A program made the translations under genes and the position numbers. DNA of 64,000 nucleotides from Rotaria sordida (lineage: Eukaryota; Rotifera; Eurotatoria; Philodinida; Philodinidae), in the NCBI GenBank assembly GCA_905250125.1, contig CAJNOL010000558.1:59882-123881 (forward strand), in the 5' to 3' direction. The notes below the pieces were generated by a model, which saw only the letters and a list, made by a program, of their open reading frames with translations, did not search any database and had not been told where the DNA came from. Numbering within the stretch: position 1 is the first letter of the stretch; each line of letters begins with the position of its first letter. Positions 60,827 through 64,000 of the stretch are shown in pieces.

Positions 60827-60930
60827 ATGGGTGTGGGTGTGGGTGTGCGTTGAAGAAGTGAACAACGTCCACATTCACACCCACGCTCACACACCCACAC
60901 CCCACATCCACATCCACATCCACGCCCTGA
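60826..60930. repeat. telomere-like junction block with conserved core
   Basis: GATGGGTGTGGGTGTGGGTG (three TGTGGG units), then the core GCGTTGAAGAAGTGAACAAC, then a long C-rich half (CATTCACACCCACGCTCACA, CCCACATCCACATCCACATC). It truncates the 5' end of the protease pseudogene. Confidence 0.85.
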
Positions 60931-61129
60931 TAGAATTATGTACTCGCAAAAAAGTTATTAATTAAATGTTTTTGGATGACCCTATGGATCATTTTTGCTG
61001 GCAACTAAAATTTAACAAATTTATTAGATAAGAAAACGTTTTATTATCTAATTAGCTTTAATCCAATTATCACAAATTGTACATATTATATATGTAATTG
61101 TTCTTTTTCTTGTAACTTCATTTTATTTT

Positions 61130-61170
61130 GACTGACGAAGACAACAGCAGTTGTCGAAACGTCTCAATAA
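61130..61170 (+). ncRNA. hammerhead-like / Penelope-type terminal motif (uncertain)
   Basis: CTGACGA (61132-61138), a perfect 6-bp stem GACAAC/GTTGTC with loop AGCA (61140-61155), then GAAACGTC (61156-61163). The order CTGANGA - stem - GAAAC is that of a hammerhead ribozyme core, and hammerhead motifs are known in Penelope-like elements. One extra A (61139) before the stem departs from the canonical core, so catalysis is doubtful. It could equally be a conserved terminal hairpin of a retroelement. Confidence 0.35.
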
Positions 61171-61219
61171 TAAAAAATGATTTGCTCGATATTCTTTTCT
61201 TTATTATTTATCATTAAAT

Positions 61220-63513
61220 GTATTTACCAAATTAAAACAAATAGTACTTATTCAAGTATTATCTGCTTTATCCAAACATAGTTATCAACTTAACCCGGTC
61301 AAATGTAGTATTTTTCATCAGCAAATCGATTATTTATCTCATACGATATCTGAACATGGTGTTAAACCAACCAATGAAAAAATTCAAGCGATTATTAAAT
61401 TACGACAACCTACTAAATTATCTGAAACAAATAAATTTCTCGGTGCTCTTTCGTGGTATCGTAAATTTATACCCAAATTTGCAACAATTCCTATACCTAT
61501 TCATGCTGTAAAAAACTTAACAAAAACAAATAGACACAAATTCGAATGGAGTGCTTCTCAATCTCAAACGTTTTCACAATTGAAACAATTATTAATTACT
61601 TCTCCATTATTTCTTGATTTTCCAGATGATAATTATCCTGTTATATTAACAACGAATGCATCAGCAATTGGTATTGGTGGTACATTACAACAAAATATTA
61701 ATGGTGAAATAAAAAATTTATATTATCATTCTCAAGTTACATCTTCTACTCAACGACGATATGATCATATTGAATTAAAAGCATTAGCCATATGGTTATG
61801 TTTTCAACGAATGCGATCTTATCTACTTGGTAGATCTATTATAATTTATACTGATCATTATCCTTTATGCAAAATGATGAACTCATCGGTGAAAAATCGA
61901 TGAGTAGATCGAATTTCTATTTTATTTCAAGAATATAATATCGAAAAAATTATTCATATTAAAGATCAACAAAATTGTTTAGCTGATTATTTATCTCCTC
62001 ATCCAATACAAAATGATGAAGAAATATTTGATGAGGATTATGGCATAAGCATGTTATTTCAGGGGGAACTACCGGAGACGGTGCATGCTCCTGTCTATCA
62101 GTCTTCAATTATTGATGCTGTTGTTACGCGTTCAAAAATGAAACAAATAAAACAATAACAAAATGAAAATGAAAAAATTACACCACCCGCTGTAAATGAT
62201 ATATCACCGTCGTCAAGTAAAGACAAAATTGAACATTCAAATAAATCTCCATCACACTTAATTACGTCTAACAATTTTAATATAACTCAAATTAAACTTG
62301 AACAGTCAAAAGATTCAAATATTCAGAAGAAGATTAAAGAACTTATGCAAGATCCAACAAAACATCCTTATGTAGTTACGAACGGTTTATTATATAAATT
62401 GGTATTAATGAATGTTGCTAGTAGTAAGAAGAAGAAAGTAATTTATTTACCTTCAGCCATTATCAATTCCCTCCTGCACTCATACCATAATGATCCCGTT
62501 AGTGGTCATTTTGGCATTCAACGAACATATTTAAAAAAATTAAAAATAAATTCTGGTGGCCAAATATGAAACAATCAATTATTCAACATATTCAATCTTG
62601 TTTACCTTGTCAACAACATAATATTAGTCATACAAAGAAAGCAGGTCGACTTAATCCAATTCCAACTCCAGAGGGACCCTTTCAATTAATAAGTATTGAT
62701 TATTGTGGTCCGTTCAAACCAACACCTCGTGGTAATCAATATGTATTATGTATTACTGATTATTTTACAAGATGGATGACTGTAATAGCTTTACCTGATT
62801 GTTCAGCACAAACCACAGCTCAAACATTATTTAATGATTATATTTGTCAATATGGTGTACCATTAGCTATATTATCTGATCAAGGTACTCATTTTAAAAA
62901 TCAACTTATGGAATCTATAGCAAAATTAATTGGTTACAATCATATCTTTTCAAGTGTTTATCACCCATAAAGTAATGAGATGATTGAACGTTTTAATGCG
63001 ACATTCGTTCCTTAAATTGCCAAACTTCAAGATCTAGAAGGTAACAATTGGGATGAATTCTTATCACCAGTGATATTTACTTACAACATCGGCATCCATG
63101 CAACGACTAATTATTCATCATTTCAACTACAGTTTGGTCGAGAATCACGTTTACCTACTGATGAACCTTCATCATCGTTTACTTTCAATAAACCAAATGA
63201 TTAATATGTACAATTGAAAAAAAATTTGTTGATAATACAACAACACGCATGTGATAATATTATTCATCGACAACGACAATACAAGATTAATTATGATAAA
63301 CAACGTCCAGATCCACATTATGAAATCAATGATCCACTACTGATTAAAATTCATGGAATAAAGAAAAAATTAGAACAACAATATTCGATTACACCAAAAA
63401 TAATTATTAGAAAACAACATCCAATTTATTGGGTCAAAGATGCAAAAATACAGGTCGAATCCAGAATACATGTTAATGATATTCGACCTACTCTTATTTT
63501 AAAATCAACATGA
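61220..63513 (+). mobile_element. Ty3/gypsy retrotransposon pol remnant (RT end, RNase H, integrase)
   Basis: Order on the plus strand: the C-terminal RT/connection region (GVKPTNEKIQ, FLGALSWYRKFIPKF), RNase H (TTNASAIGIGGTL, HIELKALAIW, IIYTDHYPL), and integrase with its HHCC finger (HNDPVSGHFG, CLPCQQH) and DDE core (SIDYCGPF, LSDQGTHFKN, SNEMIERFN). This order is diagnostic of Ty3/gypsy. It is dead: stops at 61901-61903, 62156-62158, 62968-62970, 63013-63015 and 63202-63204, plus a frameshift near 62540-62566. The first RNase H aspartate appears as Asn (TTNAS). Gag, protease and the RT catalytic motif are missing on the 5' side, where the copy starts abruptly beside the hammerhead-like motif. 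No LTR pair can be defined in the window. Confidence 0.88.
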
Positions 63514-64000
63514 TATATTATTGTTTAATTATTTGCTAATATGATCATTAAATGTTAATGTTATGTTATGTTTATGGTAATTCGATGTTTGATCATCTTT
63601 GTTGTATGTTCAACGACTTAGTTGAACTAACATCGATTCATTATGCTTGTGAATATATTGATATTTTAATTAGCGCGCATTAATTATCAATATAATTATT
63701 ATTTGCATATGGTTAGCATTAACAAATATTGGTTATTACAAAAACAAACAAATTACACACAGGAAATCTTCTCTTTTAGAAATGTTTCTGTTTTCAACAA
63801 ACAAAGTTATTTATGTTTTAACTTTACACATATTACATCTTTTATTAATATACTAACGATATCTATGTATGCAATCTTGATCGGTTTATTCCTCAGAACG
63901 AATGATAAATTATATGATTTATTTGTTTACCTTATTTATATTATCCTTTTTTCCTCTTCACTTATTTTATATCAATTTGTTTAATCTTCTTTTCTTTAGT
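63514..64000. other. 3' flank of the gypsy copy; nothing firm
   Basis: AT-rich. A hydrophobic 93-codon frame at 63703-63984 could be a decayed third reading frame of the element, but it has no motif that I recognise. An LTR may lie here, but its partner is not in the window. Confidence 0.35.

Noticed and set aside
1-64000. CRISPR array, bacterial operon or rRNA
   Set aside because: No regularly spaced identical repeats with unique spacers, no Shine-Dalgarno-led gene strings, and no rRNA-like conserved stretches; gene structure is eukaryotic throughout.

Overview
The window looks like a bdelloid rotifer nuclear genome (AT-rich; Rotaria or Adineta type). It has spliced metazoan genes with many 45-65 nt introns, members of a Cys/His-rich B-box-like family that I associate with bdelloids, and interstitial TGTGGG repeats, the motif reported for bdelloid telomeres. 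The assignment is an inference from these traits, not from a search. Two runs of N (23679-23778 and 43107-43116) show it is a scaffolded draft.

Layout: 0.9-3.2 kb, a two-exon chondroitin sulfate synthase (-). 4.6-6.1 kb, a seven-exon Na+/K+-ATPase beta subunit (-). 8.1-9.3 kb, a frame-broken B-box-like gene (+). 11.6-12.0 kb, a secreted peptide precursor ending in a CCAP-like cyclic peptide (+). 12-23.6 kb has no convincing protein gene but holds fold-back elements, a tRNA-like sequence inside an inverted repeat, and three strongly decayed tandem arrays (periods about 21, 51 and 78 bp). 23.8-24.5 kb, the 3' part of a B-box/coiled-coil gene cut by the assembly gap. 25.6-25.9 kb, a small secreted protein resembling a matrix metalloproteinase prodomain.

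28.0-33.0 kb, a nine-exon PP2C phosphatase (-). 35.6-45.2 kb, an about 30-exon ASK1/MAP3K5-type kinase (+). The two are head to head across 2.6 kb, and both have long introns that carry miniature inverted-repeat elements, including pieces of the same family. I reconstructed exons by splice signals and reading phase; the phases agree throughout, except at one intron of the kinase that contains an N gap.

From 45 kb to the right end the sequence is repeat-rich: a rearranged mariner (46.3-47.3 kb), a YrhK-like membrane protein (48.1-48.7 kb), another fold-back (48.9-49.4 kb), decayed arrays (51.5-53.7 kb), an orphan 256-aa gene (53.8-54.6 kb), a six-exon RING-H2 E3 ligase (55.5-56.9 kb), a possible SOSS-B fragment (57.8 kb), a cysteine protease pseudogene (59.9-60.8 kb) and a dead Ty3/gypsy pol (61.2-63.5 kb). 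Telomere-like G-rich/C-rich blocks sit between these units. Three of them share a conserved core and are arranged like telomere-telomere junctions. This is the most unusual feature of the window. The right part may be subtelomeric or a former chromosome end, while the left part and the kinase/phosphatase block look like ordinary gene territory.
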